A stretch of 64,000 bases of DNA from Dermatemys mawii (Eukaryota > Chordata > Testudines > Dermatemydidae). The translations under genes were made by a program, and so were the position numbers. A model generated the notes under the pieces. It saw only the letters and a program-made list of their open reading frames with translations. It did no database searches and was not told where the DNA came from. The stretch covers positions 13,533,572 through 13,597,571 of the forward strand of contig ML677364.1 of NCBI GenBank assembly GCA_007922305.1, given 5' to 3'. Below are positions 12,300 to 23,153 of the stretch, one piece after another (the stretch's first letter is position 1; every line of letters begins with the position of its first letter).

Positions 12300-12410
12300 C
12301 TGCTATCCCCTAGGCACGGTAGGTGTGTCTATGCAAATACAGATTGTTACTTGGCCTCTTTCCTTAGTTCATCACTAGATGCCAGATAAAAGCTCATTCA
12401 GACCCTATTT
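12300..12410 (+). repeat. Dispersed repeat with octamer, copy 1
   Basis: Related to 19250-19375. Both carry TAGGC-CGGT/CAGT-GG followed by GTGTGTCTATGCAAAT, and further on CCAGAT followed by CTCATTC. The family is not identified. ATGCAAAT is the POU octamer sequence, although in a repeat this may be coincidence. Confidence 0.5.
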
Positions 12411-13059
12411 TAAATCAGATTACAATAAGTGCCACAAGGGATTACCAACTATTTAAAAGCGATAGTGCTCACCAACTATTTAAAAATGAAACTGCTCTGC
12501 TCCATCTGAAGATACCCCTCTTTCTGTGGACTCTTCAACTATCCCCTTAGGTTAGATTTTTGGGTTCAAAGAAACCAAAGTTCCAGCAAAGAATCTGAAA
12601 AGTCTTGTGAAAGAATTAGAGAAGATATTTTCCAAGAAATGCCTACATATATAAAAACTTAATCTTAGTGGTAAAAAGAAATCTTAAATAGGTATTGAAG
12701 AAAAATAGGGGCAAAAATGATCCTTGTACCTTTGGATTTCCAGAAAAATGTGACTTGATCAAGTGTTTCTCAAGTTGAACTGGTCAGATTTTCCAGTAGA
12801 ATGTTGCTGTTTCCCCCCCACACACATTGGAAAATGAAACCAGTGTTTCAGGGGAAAGTATAATTTTAGTCTAATCTTTTGACAGGAACCAAGGAGGTTT
12901 ACCTCATTTCTTTCCAACTTGCTCACATCCCCAGAACCATGCCTGGTTGCTGCTGCAAAGCCAGGAGCCCAGCGTCCCTTGAGAGGAAAGAGATACCTTG
13001 GAGCACTGGCTTAAGCTGGGACCCTAGGGGATCCAGGCTCCCTGTCACAGAGTGGGGAG
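12411..13059. other. Unrecognised non-coding DNA
   Basis: There is a short frame at 12879-13064 without recognisable homology, and a CCCCCCCC(A) tract near 12812. Confidence 0.45.
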
Positions 13060-13334
13060 TCTAAGTGATTGATCTTTCAGGGATCGATTTATCGTGTCTA
13101 GTGTAGATGTGATAAATCGATCCCTGAGCGCGCTCCCTGTCAACTCCAGAACTCTACCACCACAAGAGGTGGAAGTGGAGTTGCCAGGGGGAGGGACGGC
13201 AGAGGTCAACTCGCCATCATGAGGACACCCAGGTAAGTCGACCTAAGATATGTCAGCTTCAGCTACGCTATTCACATAGCTGAAATTGCATATCTTAGGT
13301 GAAACTCCCCCACACCCAGTGTAGACCTGGCCCA
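13060..13334 (+). mobile_element. MITE with two internal hairpins (GTCTACACT family)
   Basis: Its right end is AGTGTAGACCTGGCCC, the typical inverted terminus. Two internal hairpins stand out: TCAGGGATCGATTTATC at 13077-13093 pairs with its complement ending at 13127, and CCTAAGATATG at 13242-13252 pairs with CATATCTTAGG at 13289-13299. The left terminus is eroded. The same layout is seen at 28527-28758, and in reverse orientation at 51844-52145. It has no coding capacity. Confidence 0.75.
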
Positions 13335-14511
13335 TAAGCCTTGAGTTTCCAGGGCTGTCAGGCTCACAGTTGCACAGCAGGGAGCACAGTAGCTCAGGGA
13401 GCTTTACCAATTTTGTTATGAAATGTCACTTGATTTTTAAATGAAATTTCAGAATTATCATTCCATGATGAAATTCAAGGTTGTGTTCCTATGCTGACTG
13501 TTTGATTGATTGACTGATTTCCTGCGGAACAGGAATTCCAGGTTCCAATCCTATCCTATCATTAACATGAACACCAACTTAATTTTTGCCCCATGCCTGT
13601 TAAACAAAGGAAATTAGAAATAGTGCATCAACTTGCTTCAGTTCTGAATATTATGTATAATAAGCAAAGGGTAACCTCCTGAGATTCCATTACAAAAATC
13701 CGAGTTCACTGATTTGTGAAAAGTAGTAATTTGTGAGTGGCATTCAAAAGAAAAGGGGTCAGCTTGTTGAAGGGAGAGTGGAACTTAATGTCTACTATGA
13801 AAAAAAATAGAGGCAGATGTTCCATCTGTAAAACATTATACAAGATGAAGATTGAATGGATGGCATGCAAATCAGGATAATTATTTACCTCCATTACCTT
13901 TCCTGAAATAGTATACGTTCTCTTGCAACTTTATAGCCTATCTATAACATTCTGCCCTTCTTAACAGCTTTTAAAAGCAAATTCCCTTTGTTTGTCTCAT
14001 GGTTATTGGTTTCCACACACACAAACAGTGATATTTTTCTACATTTCCTTTATCTGCAATTCATTTGGGGCACCTTACTCTCAACTGCAATCTGGCATTT
14101 AATTATACTCATATAACCTTTAGCATCATAATGCTGACTCGGTGGATCCCTCAATTAATTGTAAAGGTGACACTGGCTTTTTCACTCACTTAACTTCTCC
14201 AGTGCCCATCAGGGGCAGAAGGTTTATGAAATATAAGTCCACCTCTGTGTTAGTGAAATTCATGTTAGAAAGAGAATGTGGAGTAAACAAGAAGTGAAGG
14301 TACAGCAGGAAAACCATGAAAAACAGTTATATAATTATAAAGATTGGAGTCAGGCTATGGACAAGATGCAAAATAGGGTCTGGGGTAACTGAAAACAAGA
14401 TTAACCATTTGTGTTTAGAGAGAATAAATGGCTCTTAACATGATGCTATTTGTTCTGGACAAATATCTGGTCCCTTTTTTATATGAGCATCACTGTGGAA
14501 TCTGCAAGGCA
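13335..14511. other. Unrecognised non-coding DNA
   Basis: No feature is supported. A frame at 13706-13894 (minus) has no domain. Confidence 0.45.
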
Positions 14512-14592
14512 ATGGACAAGATGACCCAGTTCTTACCCTCTACAAAAATGGGAATAATACTTATCTCCATCACAAGGGTGCTCTGAGGCTTC
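14512..14592 (-). repeat. MIR/CORE-SINE-like fragment, antisense
   Basis: The order of words around CTCTACAAAAATGGGAATAAT, TCTCCATCACAAGG and CTGAGGCTTC resembles the antisense MIR pattern CATCTGTAAAATGGGGATAA...GGCTTAA. The copy is short and diverged. Confidence 0.4.
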
Positions 14593-14804
14593 AATTACTT
14601 CTATTTGCATAGTCCTCTGGGCTCCTCAGCAGGGCTTGCCTTGAAAGTCTTGGTGCCCTAGATGAAGATCTTTCTTTTGCCTATGCCCCATTTGAAAGAA
14701 AAATTAGGATCTACAATAAAATAGAGAGTATAAAACAAATCATTGAGCTCTTCCCTTAAAACATAGACTGTGTTATACGAATGTGAATGTACTTTACTGC
14801 TAAG

Positions 14805-15110
14805 CCTCTGCTTTCTCTTTCTTTCCTCATCATTTCTTAATATTCTTCTTATTCATCTTGTCTCTCCTAGTTTTTTGTTTTTGCTTCCACCACACAATTT
14901 TGTTTCCTTATATTTCTGTCTTTCTTCCTTCTATTTTCTGTTTTCTTCCTCTATCTCCCATTTTTCTTGCTTCTCTTGCCCACCTATTCTGTTTCCTTCC
15001 CTGGATGTTACTTATATATTTATCCTGTTTCCTGAGATTTCCAGTCTCTTTCTCCTGCACTTTACTCACTCTCTGTTCTCCACCTTTTTTTCATACTAGC
15101 TCCCGACACC
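14805..15110. repeat. Pyrimidine-rich low-complexity tract
   Basis: About 300 bp of strongly C+T-biased plus strand (TTTCTTTCCTCATC, TTTTCTTCCTCTATC and similar). It produces two overlapping Leu/Phe/Ser-rich open frames of about 110 codons at 14770-15190. These are artefacts of composition, not genes. Confidence 0.75.
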
Positions 15111-17185
15111 TGGTTTCACAGCCTCATGCTCTACGAGGTGAATTATCACTGGTCACAAGGGTTATTGTGAATCTGCTTCTTCAGACCTAAGAACTGTGTA
15201 GGCCTACTATAGGCTTTTGACTGGTTGGGAACTGTTTCCCATGAATAGGAAGGCTTTCTTAACAGCTCTGTTTCCCCTGAAATGACTTTCCGCAGCCCAG
15301 TGCCCCTGGGCAAAGGTTCCTGACCAGGGGTGGAGATCTTCTCAGATTTCAGCCCCCTCTCATTGTAGGCTGATCTCATGGTAGGGATGGTGACATTCTG
15401 CTCCTGCAGGCTCCCTTATGACCTTTATAGAAATAGTATGGGACTTTGAGTGGCTAACAGGTTCCCACACCAAGATAGGCACCTTCACAGCTCCTCACAT
15501 CTGAAGATGGGCTCTCTATCACGTACAGGCATCTCCACCCTCCTGCACCTTTGGAGAGTTTTTTTTTTCCCAAGAGACAAAGTTTCACCAGTCTTGTACT
15601 CGATCCTACACCCCTGAAGATGTTCCCTCTGCTAGACATACAGTTTATTGGTCCACAATGAAAGAGCAACCAGTTGGAGTGCCAGGGTCCCTGCATATCC
15701 CATAGCCCAGTTCCAGATAGGCCCTTTTAGGAACTGAGATAGTTCCAGATAGGCCCTTTTCACAGTCAAGCATGCAGTGGATTCTGGGGCTTATCAAGCT
15801 ACAGAGCATAAAATTTTAAGAGAAGAGGCATTGTTCAAAGTTCCTACAAGCATCAGTGGGAGAGCTTCTTCCTAAACTACCAGGAAGTATCATCAAAAGA
15901 GAAATGAAGAGATTAGCACACAGTGGTTGTGAGGGTATGTTCCAAAATATTTTTATTTGTTTTCTCTGTAAAAAGTTAATATCAGAGGCAATTTGTCTTT
16001 GAATTATATATAGCCATAATTCCTATATATCTATTTCCTTTTTTAAAAAAATCTGTTGTCTCTCTCTCAACTGTTTTTTTTTAACAAAAAAGTCCTTAAA
16101 AATCCTTTTCAAAGTCTATGCTAGATAGTTGGAATGGCTAACTTTATATTCTTCAACTCCATATGCTCTTTTGCCTGAAAATATAATCAATTTACGACAG
16201 TGGTAAATTAGAATTGTATAAGAAATGGTGCCACTTAGAATAGTTGTTTTGAAGCCTACATAAAAACGTAGCATTATATCAAAAGCACTTCACGTAAAGT
16301 TCAGATAAATCTCTCCCAAATGTTGACTCTCTTATCTAGGCTGGGAGGAAAAACGCCAACTCTGACAGCCATTAAAAACAGAAGGTGTCTTCTGCTTCAG
16401 AGGAACTCCATATGCAAGTACTTAAATTCCACTTGAACACTTTCCCCAGTCTCCTAAATATTAACACTGATATCATCAGACAGAATACAAGAAGAGCAGC
16501 CTAAAAACTAGTCTTTTTAAAGATAATACCTGACTGCGTGCACAGTGCTTAAACAAACAAACAAACAAAAAGAAAGAAAAACTCATTGGTTTCCCGGAAG
16601 GAGATTTGTAGCTTAATGCGTAGACAATAGTCTTTGAAAAGTTCAGATGAAAATTGTTTTGTCAACACTTTATGGGATGAATGAATCAATGCAGACTAAT
16701 CTGTGTTTGTTTCTTTTTATATTAAAAGTCTGAATTGCTGGGATGTATTTTATACCCACTCCATGCTATCCTAGGTAGGGAAACACAAGATTATTTGCGG
16801 GGGATAAAAGTATCAGAGATCAGGTAAGGAAACTGTGGTCGAATTATTAGATTATATATCTGTGAAACGTACAATAATAGGGATAGTATCAACCAAACTA
16901 ACTAGATATTCAGTAGGAAAACCATTTTTGATTTGCAAAGTCAGAAAGGGATGGAAGTCAGTGCTATGGCATAGAACTAATACAGAGAAATAAAAAATTA
17001 TTTGAGAATCTCAGAACACTTTCTGATCAGCTAAGTGCTCAGGAAGGATCTACAGAAAAATCTCGCCCACTTCCTGCTGCATCTTTTCACTGAAGATGTC
17101 CAGTCAGGTTCTGACCAGGTCTGGCCATGCTTAGTGTATAGTATGCAATGTAAATAGAAGTTCAGACATAAATTTAAAACAATTA
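15111..17185. other. Unrecognised non-coding DNA
   Basis: Short frames at 15146-15379 and 15454-15696 (minus) have no domain. A direct repeat of TAGTTCCAGATAGGCCCTTT occurs at about 15708 and 15740. An AAAC run lies near 16550. Confidence 0.45.
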
Positions 17186-17257
17186 GGGTGGAATCCTGGT
17201 TCTGCTGAAGTCAATATCAAAACTCCCAGTGATTTCAGTGGAACCAGGATTTCACCC
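17186..17257. repeat. Short palindromic repeat (GGGTGAAATCCTGG type)
   Basis: A 72-bp imperfect palindrome: GGGTGGAATCCTGGTTC...CTGAAGTCAAT on the left pairs with TGATTTCAGTGGAACCAGG...TTTCACCC on the right. This family of paired words is widespread in reptile and bird DNA and is probably an ancient MITE relic. Confidence 0.65.
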
Positions 17258-17587
17258 ATATTGTATGGGAAAAAATATTCACTTAATAGTAATTAAGCAT
17301 TTTTCCCCCAAAATGGAATCACTCTATAAAATGTAATAACTATTTTGGAAACTTCGTGATCTGATCATATGTTGCATTCCATACCATATTAGCATGAGAT
17401 GAACTATCACAATATTAGTATGGAACTGTGTGGCAAAATGTATTTCACATTACCTGATTTTTAAAATGCTATATATAGGTAAAATGCAAATGAAAAAGCT
17501 GATCTGAAATATTGTATTTATCATTTTTAAAAGTTACTTTAAATTATACACTTACTAAAAGGAGCTATAGATACGTATTGTTCAAAA

Positions 17588-17738
17588 AGAATATCCTTTC
17601 TTAGAGGTTTTTAAGGTCAGGCTTGACAAAGCCCTGGCTGGGATGATTTAATTGGGGACTGGTCCTGCTTTGAGCACGGGGTTGGACTAGATGACCGCCT
17701 GAGGTCCCTTCCAACCCTGATATTATAGAATATTCTAT
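17588..17738 (+). mobile_element. CR1 LINE 3' end fragment
   Basis: A sense-strand CR1 3' terminus: TTTTTAAGGTCAGGCTTGAC, GGCTGGGATGATTTAATTGG, GGTTGGACTAGATGACC and CCTTCCAACCCTGATATT, then an ATAGAATATTCTA end. It is 5' truncated and carries no coding sequence. Confidence 0.9.
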
Positions 17739-17946
17739 TTCTTCTTTTTTTTACTTCTGCACTGGCATTATGCCTCATTTTAACCTAAAATAGAGTTTGG
17801 GAATATTTTGGGCCTGCTTTTTTTTTATTCACAGTCTCGCACCTGACAGTTCGTGGATGGCAGTCTATGTCCCAAGTCAGTGCTGTCACTTAATAAAGTT
17901 CCAAGTCCTTTGTTCCCCTCACCCCCCGCCTCCCGAAGATAGTATA

Positions 17947-19199
17947 TGTAACCCTTCTGCCCATCAGAGTTGGCAGCAACAAGGGCCGGGTTCAGTATCC
18001 AGGGGTTCCATTCCAATAGCACAATACAAAAACCGGCTCGAGCCCCCACCCAGTGACCTGGGACAACCATATACCACCCCTCTGGGCGTCTGTAAGAGAC
18101 TATACTTCCCCTCTCGCAAGCAAAGAGTCTGAGTGTACCAAAGCCTTTTAATAACAGGGAGAGACAATGTGGCATTATATTGGGGAAACACCACAAACAA
18201 GGTTAATAACCAAACCATGAACCAGAAGCCCCCCTCCCAGCAAATAGGCCGTGGCCTTCCCTTTGGCTCTTGAGTTCCACCACCCCAAAAAGTCACTCAA
18301 TAGTCCCAAAAGTCCAACAGCCCAAGAGTCTCTGTCCTTGGTCCGTGCAGAGTTCAAAAGTCAATTGGCAGAGTCTTACCTCCAGCCTGGGTGGAGATGG
18401 AGGGTAGGGCACGGGGCACCTTACGTGGTCCAAGGCCGACTGCGCCGCCTCTCCGTGAGGTTCCGCTGCAGCTCTCACCACAATCGGCTCTGCTCCGCTC
18501 CGCTGGCTGTCCTACGAACCGCTCTGCCCGTTGATCCGCTAGCTGCTCTGCCAGCCGACACACAGACAGCTCTGCTGCGCCGGTCACTCTGCCCGCAGCA
18601 CCCACGCCTCTGCTAGGTGACAGACAGACAGCTCTGCCACACCGCTCACTCCGCCCACAGCACCAACACCTCCGCTAGTCGACAGACAGCTCTGCTGCAC
18701 CAGTCACTCCGCTAGCCGTCCTGCTAGCCGACACACAGACTGCCCTGCTGCACCAGCCACTCTGCACTTTTTCCAGGTCCCCCCTACTTAAGACAGCGCT
18801 CAGTGATTTCTTTAGCTCTTAAGCTCTTTAGCGATTTCAGCTCACAGTAGGGGAGCCTTAGTACAGGTGCACCAGTGAGCCCAAAGCAATTGTCAGCTCA
18901 GCAGCCTGGAACCAGGCTCCTAATGGAAGCAAAATTCAATTCTGACATTCCACAGTGGAGAGAAGCAGGGTGCAATAGGCCTGGGAGGCCCTTAGACAGA
19001 GCCCTCACCAAAAGGTATAGGTGCTTGTCCATCACCTCTCTCAATCTCACAGTGTTCTGAAAACGCATGGCCCTTGCCCAGTGAGTGCTACCTAGATGAT
19101 GGCGAGTCCCTCCATCATAACAAGGGCCAAGTACATGTCCATAGTCCTTCATTCACATAATCACAGTAACATCACTTTGTCATTCCTGCCCCAATAACA
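17947..19199. mobile_element. GC-rich LTR-like repeat, unclassified
   Basis: The segment begins TGTAACCCTTCTGCC and ends CCCCAATAACA, giving TG...CA-type ends with weak terminal inversion (TGTAACCC against TGTTATTGGGG). The flanks TATA and TAGA could be a decayed 4-bp target duplication, but this is not convincing. It is much GC-richer than its surroundings and contains a minisatellite. It explains a cluster of open frames on both strands at 17797-18616, none with a domain. I recognise the general sequence as a dispersed turtle repeat, but I cannot name the family or decide orientation. Confidence 0.5.
18545..18775. repeat. Minisatellite of about 50-63 bp units
   Basis: About four diverged units, each starting near CGACACACAGACAG or GACAGACAGACAG (roughly 18553, 18616, 18680 and 18727), followed by CTCTGCTGCACCAGTCACTC and CGCTAG. 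It lies inside the GC-rich LTR-like repeat. Confidence 0.7.
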
Positions 19200-19249
19200 T
19201 AGAAACTGGGGCTCCCTCATCAGCCGAAGTGGCCATGTGGGCTGCTGTG

Positions 19250-19375
19250 GGCTCAGGCTAGGCGCAGTGGGTGTGTCTATGCAAATTGATCAGCCCCAGA
19301 CTTATTTTGCAAGGCTCACTGTAATTCCCATAGTTCGCCACCAGATGTCAGAATATATCTCATTCCTGACACTGC
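19250..19375 (+). repeat. Dispersed repeat with octamer, copy 2
   Basis: Related to 12300-12410 through TAGGCGCAGTGGGTGTGTC, TATGCAAAT, CCACCAGATGTCAGA and CTCATTC. It lies just outside the right end of the LTR-like segment and may be part of the same composite element. Confidence 0.5.
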
Positions 19376-20600
19376 TTACATATAGAATTACTTGAGTAAG
19401 GACAGCTATGCCTACCATATATCATACATTTCTTTTCATTTGGATTTACTCTATGAATTCACGTACTGAGCTAGCGCAAGTATAAATAGAAGTGTAGCCT
19501 CGGTAGCAAGGGTAGTGCAGCAGAGACATGGCTGAGTCGGGCTGCGTACATATCCACCAGAACCAGAACAGTTTGTGTTTGGGATGGCTCAGCCATGCTT
19601 CCACTGCTACTGCTTGCATTGTTTCACTTTGGAGGGGATTTGCATTAATTACCCTCCATTGTCTTTACTTACTGCAGGTGGCATTCTTTATCTTACCCGC
19701 TTTGCAGTAGTACAATCATCACCAACCCCACAAAGATATATGTAACATTTTTAACATTAATACGATAAGCTTCGAATAGTTCATAATTCCATGCAAACTG
19801 TCACAGTAGCCTACAGTAGCTATAATACAACAAAGAGCTGGCTTTAAAGGACAAGTGGGTTGGCATTGCACAGAGGGTGGAGTGTATTTTATACTTTGTA
19901 CTCTTGAAGAAGTGGAGAGAATTTTTTTTCTCTCCTTCATTTTCATTTTTGTACATGGTTTCAAGGCAACTGAAGCTCACTTCTAAGAGTTTTCTGTGGT
20001 GGTGACTGTGCGTTCCACTACAGAAATTGCTAAATCTGTGCTGAATTCAGGGTAGCAATAAGAAAGGAGATTATGAGTGAGCAGTCCCCTCCTCTCTGCT
20101 ACAGCCACAGACTCTTCCTCTAACCTCCCAATCCTTGAGCCTTCTAAAGCACTGCTCCTCAGTGACACTCCTCTTCTCTTGGTTGTATAGCGAGAACTCA
20201 GACAGGGATCTGAAACATGAGCAACAAAAGGAGCTGATGCCTATCTGAGGAGCTTACAGGTTACTCAGTCTTTCCTACCAGCAACTGGAACAGCAACCTG
20301 ATGGGGAATAAGAAGTGTCCCAGCTGGGAGGTCAGTACTTCTTCCTCCCTGAAAATGAAGATCTGGCTTATCTCTCTTGTAAGGGGAAAAGGCACAATCC
20401 TCCTCTGCTAGTTCCCTCTCCCCTTTAGGGGGAGAAAGAGTTAAATAACACTGGTCTACAATTTTTTAGAAGTTGTTTGCTTCAGAGATAAAATGTAATA
20501 TTTATTATGTATTTTGATGTGCTGAATTCAAATAGGACAATTAAAACAACTGATTGGCTACTGTTTCTAAGATATTTAAGTTTTTACATTTTATGTCTAT
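19376..20600. other. Unrecognised non-coding DNA
   Basis: Short frames at 19528-19710 (plus), 19719-19964 and 19983-20168 (minus) lack recognisable domains. The last part, about 20520-20604, may already be the flank of the DDE transposon whose coding part lies at 21459-23153. Confidence 0.4.
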
Positions 20601-20604
20601 GTAT

Positions 20605-21265
20605 TGTGACAAAACTCCAAGTTTGCACTTGTGGGTCCTGCGCTTCCTGGCAGATTTAGGGGCCTCAGAAACTCATCTAGGCCCCAGAGTGACCTCCCTT
20701 TCTCAGTATAATTGGCAAGAGTCACTGCCTAGTGAGTTACCTTCATCACAGGCCAGTATGGAAGGTGTAAAAAGGGGGGAGCCTGGGCCCGCCCTCTGCT
20801 CCAGGCTCCAGCCCAGGGACCCTAATAGTGTCAGCTAAGATGGCTGACCTTTTATCCACAAAACACAATACAATTCCCTGGGCTACTTCCCCACAGCAGT
20901 CTCTGCTTCTTCAAACTCCACTTCACCCTTACCTCAGGGCCTCCTTCCTTCTGGATGATATGTTGTCCACCACTCAGTCTCACCAACAGCACAACCTCCT
21001 TCCACAGCTCCTGACACCCACAGCCCACCTGATTAAATGGGAGGTTTTTATCTGGTTTCAGCCAGTCCCTGATTGGCTTCAGGTGTCCCAATTAGCCTTG
21101 CTGTTTCTGCTCCTTTCTAGAAGGTTCTTAATTGGCCCCAGGTGTCTTGATTGGCCTGGAGTAGCCTTTGTTTGGCTATCCAGGGAACAGGGACCTGCAC
21201 ATCCTGAGACTAATATACCTGCCTTCCAGCACTCTCCTGTATCCTTCTGGTCTGACTCCATCACA
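20605..21265. mobile_element. Solo LTR, 661 bp, 4-bp TSD
   Basis: It starts TGTGAC and ends ATCACA, so the ends are TG...CA with a 5-bp inversion (TGTGA/TCACA). A 4-bp direct repeat, GTAT, flanks it at 20601-20604 and 21266-21269. This is the structure of a solo LTR left after recombination of an endogenous retrovirus or related element. Orientation is not clear because I see no convincing polyadenylation signal. Open frames through it (20554-20838, 20828-21373) have no retroviral domain. Confidence 0.65.
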
Positions 21266-21458
21266 GTATATTGTGTAGATAGTAGAGTTTTAATCATAAA
21301 TTGTAAACCTAGGTCTTTTCATGTGTTTATGGTTGCTTTACATGATAATAGTTCACCTGTCCTGTTTATGTAACACTTTAAAAATCAGCAAAAGGGTTCT
21401 ATAAATAAAATGTATTATGAAACAAAAGGCAAAAAACTATTATGTACACAGTTTAGTC

Positions 21459-23153
21459 CTATTCAGTGTCTACTCGGCGCTTCTTGGCTTGTCTCTTGTA
21501 TTCATTAAATGGAGCATCTCCTGTCACTGTCCAGCAACAGTCTGCATGCATTGATGGGCTCCATTTGCCCTGATAGCGTTTCTCCATTGTTGCAATGTCC
21601 TGGTGAAATTGCTCGCCGTGCTCGTCACTCAATGCTCCGCAGTTCGTTGGAAAAAAATCTAGATGAGAGTGCCAAAAATGTATCTTTAGTGACATGTCGC
21701 AACCAAGGCTTTTGTATGCCTTGAGGAGGTTTTCCACCAACAACCTGTAGTTGTCTGCCTTGTTGTTTCCGAGAAAATGTATTGCCACTGACTGGAAGGC
21801 TTTCCATGCCGTCTTTTCCTTGCCATGCAGTGCATGGTCAAATGCATCATCTCGAAGAAGTTCACGAATGTGAGGACCAACAGAGACACCGTCCTTTATC
21901 TTAGCTTCACTTAACCTTGGACATTTTCCATGGAGGTACTTGAAAACTGCTTTTGTTTTGTCAATGGCCTTGACAAAGTTCTTCATCAGACCCAGCGTGA
22001 AGTGTAAGGGTGGTAACAAAATCTTCCTTGATTCAACAAGTGGTGGATACTGAACACTTTTCCTCCCAGGCTCCAATGACTGTCAGAGTGGCCAATCTTT
22101 CTTGATGCAGTGGGAATCTCTTGCACGACTACCTCATTCGCAGAGAAAACAGCAGTACTTTGTGTATCCAGTCTGCAGACCAAGCAAGAGAGCAACAACC
22201 TTGAAATCTCCACAAAGCTGCCACTGATGTTGGTCATAGTTTATGCACCTCAAAAGTTGTTTCATGTTGTCATAGGTTTCCTTCATATGGACTGCATGAC
22301 CAACTGGAATTGATGGCAAAACATTGCCATTATGCAGCAAAACAGCTTTAAGACTTGTCTTCGATGAATCAATGAAGAGTCTCCACTCATCTGGATCATG
22401 AACGATGTTGAAGGCTGCCATCACACCATCGATGTTGTTGCAGGCTACAAGATCACCTTCCATGAAGAAGAATGGGATAAGATCCTTTTGACGGTCACGG
22501 AACATGGAAACCCTAACATCACCTGCCAGGAGATTCCACTGCTGTAGTCTGGAGCCCAACAGCTCTGCCTTACTCTTGGGTAGTTCCAAATCCCTGATAA
22601 GGTCATTCAGTTCAGCTTGTGTTATGAGGTGTGGTTCAGAGGAGGAGGATGGGAGAAAATGTGGGTCCTGTGACATTGATGGTTCAGGACCAGAAGTTTC
22701 ATCCTCTTCCTCTTCCTCGTCTGACTCAAGTGAGAATGATTCTGATGCATCAGGAACCGGCAGTCCTTCTCCGTGGGGTATTGGGCGTATAGCTGATGGA
22801 ATGTTTGGATAATGCACAGTCCACTTTTTCTTCTTTGACACACCTTTCCCAACTGGAGGCACCATGCAGAAGTAACAATTGCTGGTATGATCTGTTGGCT
22901 CTCTCCAAATCATTGGCACTACAAAAGGCATAGATTTCCTTTTCCTGTTCAACCACTGGTGAAGATCTGTTGCACAAGTGTTGCAGCATATGTGTGGGGC
23001 CCACCTCTTGTCCTGATCTCCAATTTTGCAGCCAAAATAAAGGTGATAGGCTTTCTTAACCATAGTGGTTATGCTGTGCTTTTGTGATGCAAAAGTCACT
23101 TCACCACAAACTTAGCAGAAGTTATCTGCACTGTTCACACAAGTACGAGGCAT
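21459..23153 (-). pseudogene. DDE-type DNA transposon transposase, three stop codons
   Basis: One reading frame of 565 codons can be followed from ATG at 23151-23153 to the stop at 21459. There is no frameshift, but three internal stops: TAA at 23112-23114, TGA at 22134-22136 and TGA at 22083-22085. The N-terminus is Cys-rich (TC..., NFC-stop-VCGE, then PHICCNTC and NCYFC), which suggests zinc binding. An acidic Glu/Ser linker lies near residues 140-170. A putative catalytic core has D in FIDSS (about residue 262), D in CGDFK (about 316, before a CCFLC cysteine pair) and E in SDEHGE (about 511). Similar proteins are abundant in turtle, insect and cnidarian genomes as transposon products. I cannot assign the superfamily with certainty. 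The second stop pair looks like CpG decay, so the copy is inactive but not very old. Confidence 0.8.

Noticed and set aside
14770..15190. Two overlapping frames of about 110 codons with hydrophobic peptides
   Set aside because: Product of a pyrimidine-rich tract. The peptides are Phe/Leu/Ser runs without membrane-protein organisation.
17797..18616. Cluster of 80-120 codon frames on both strands
   Set aside because: They overlap the GC-rich LTR-like repeat and show no viral or host domain.
20828..21373. 181-codon plus-strand frame
   Set aside because: Lies mostly within a solo LTR and runs out of it. No recognisable domain.
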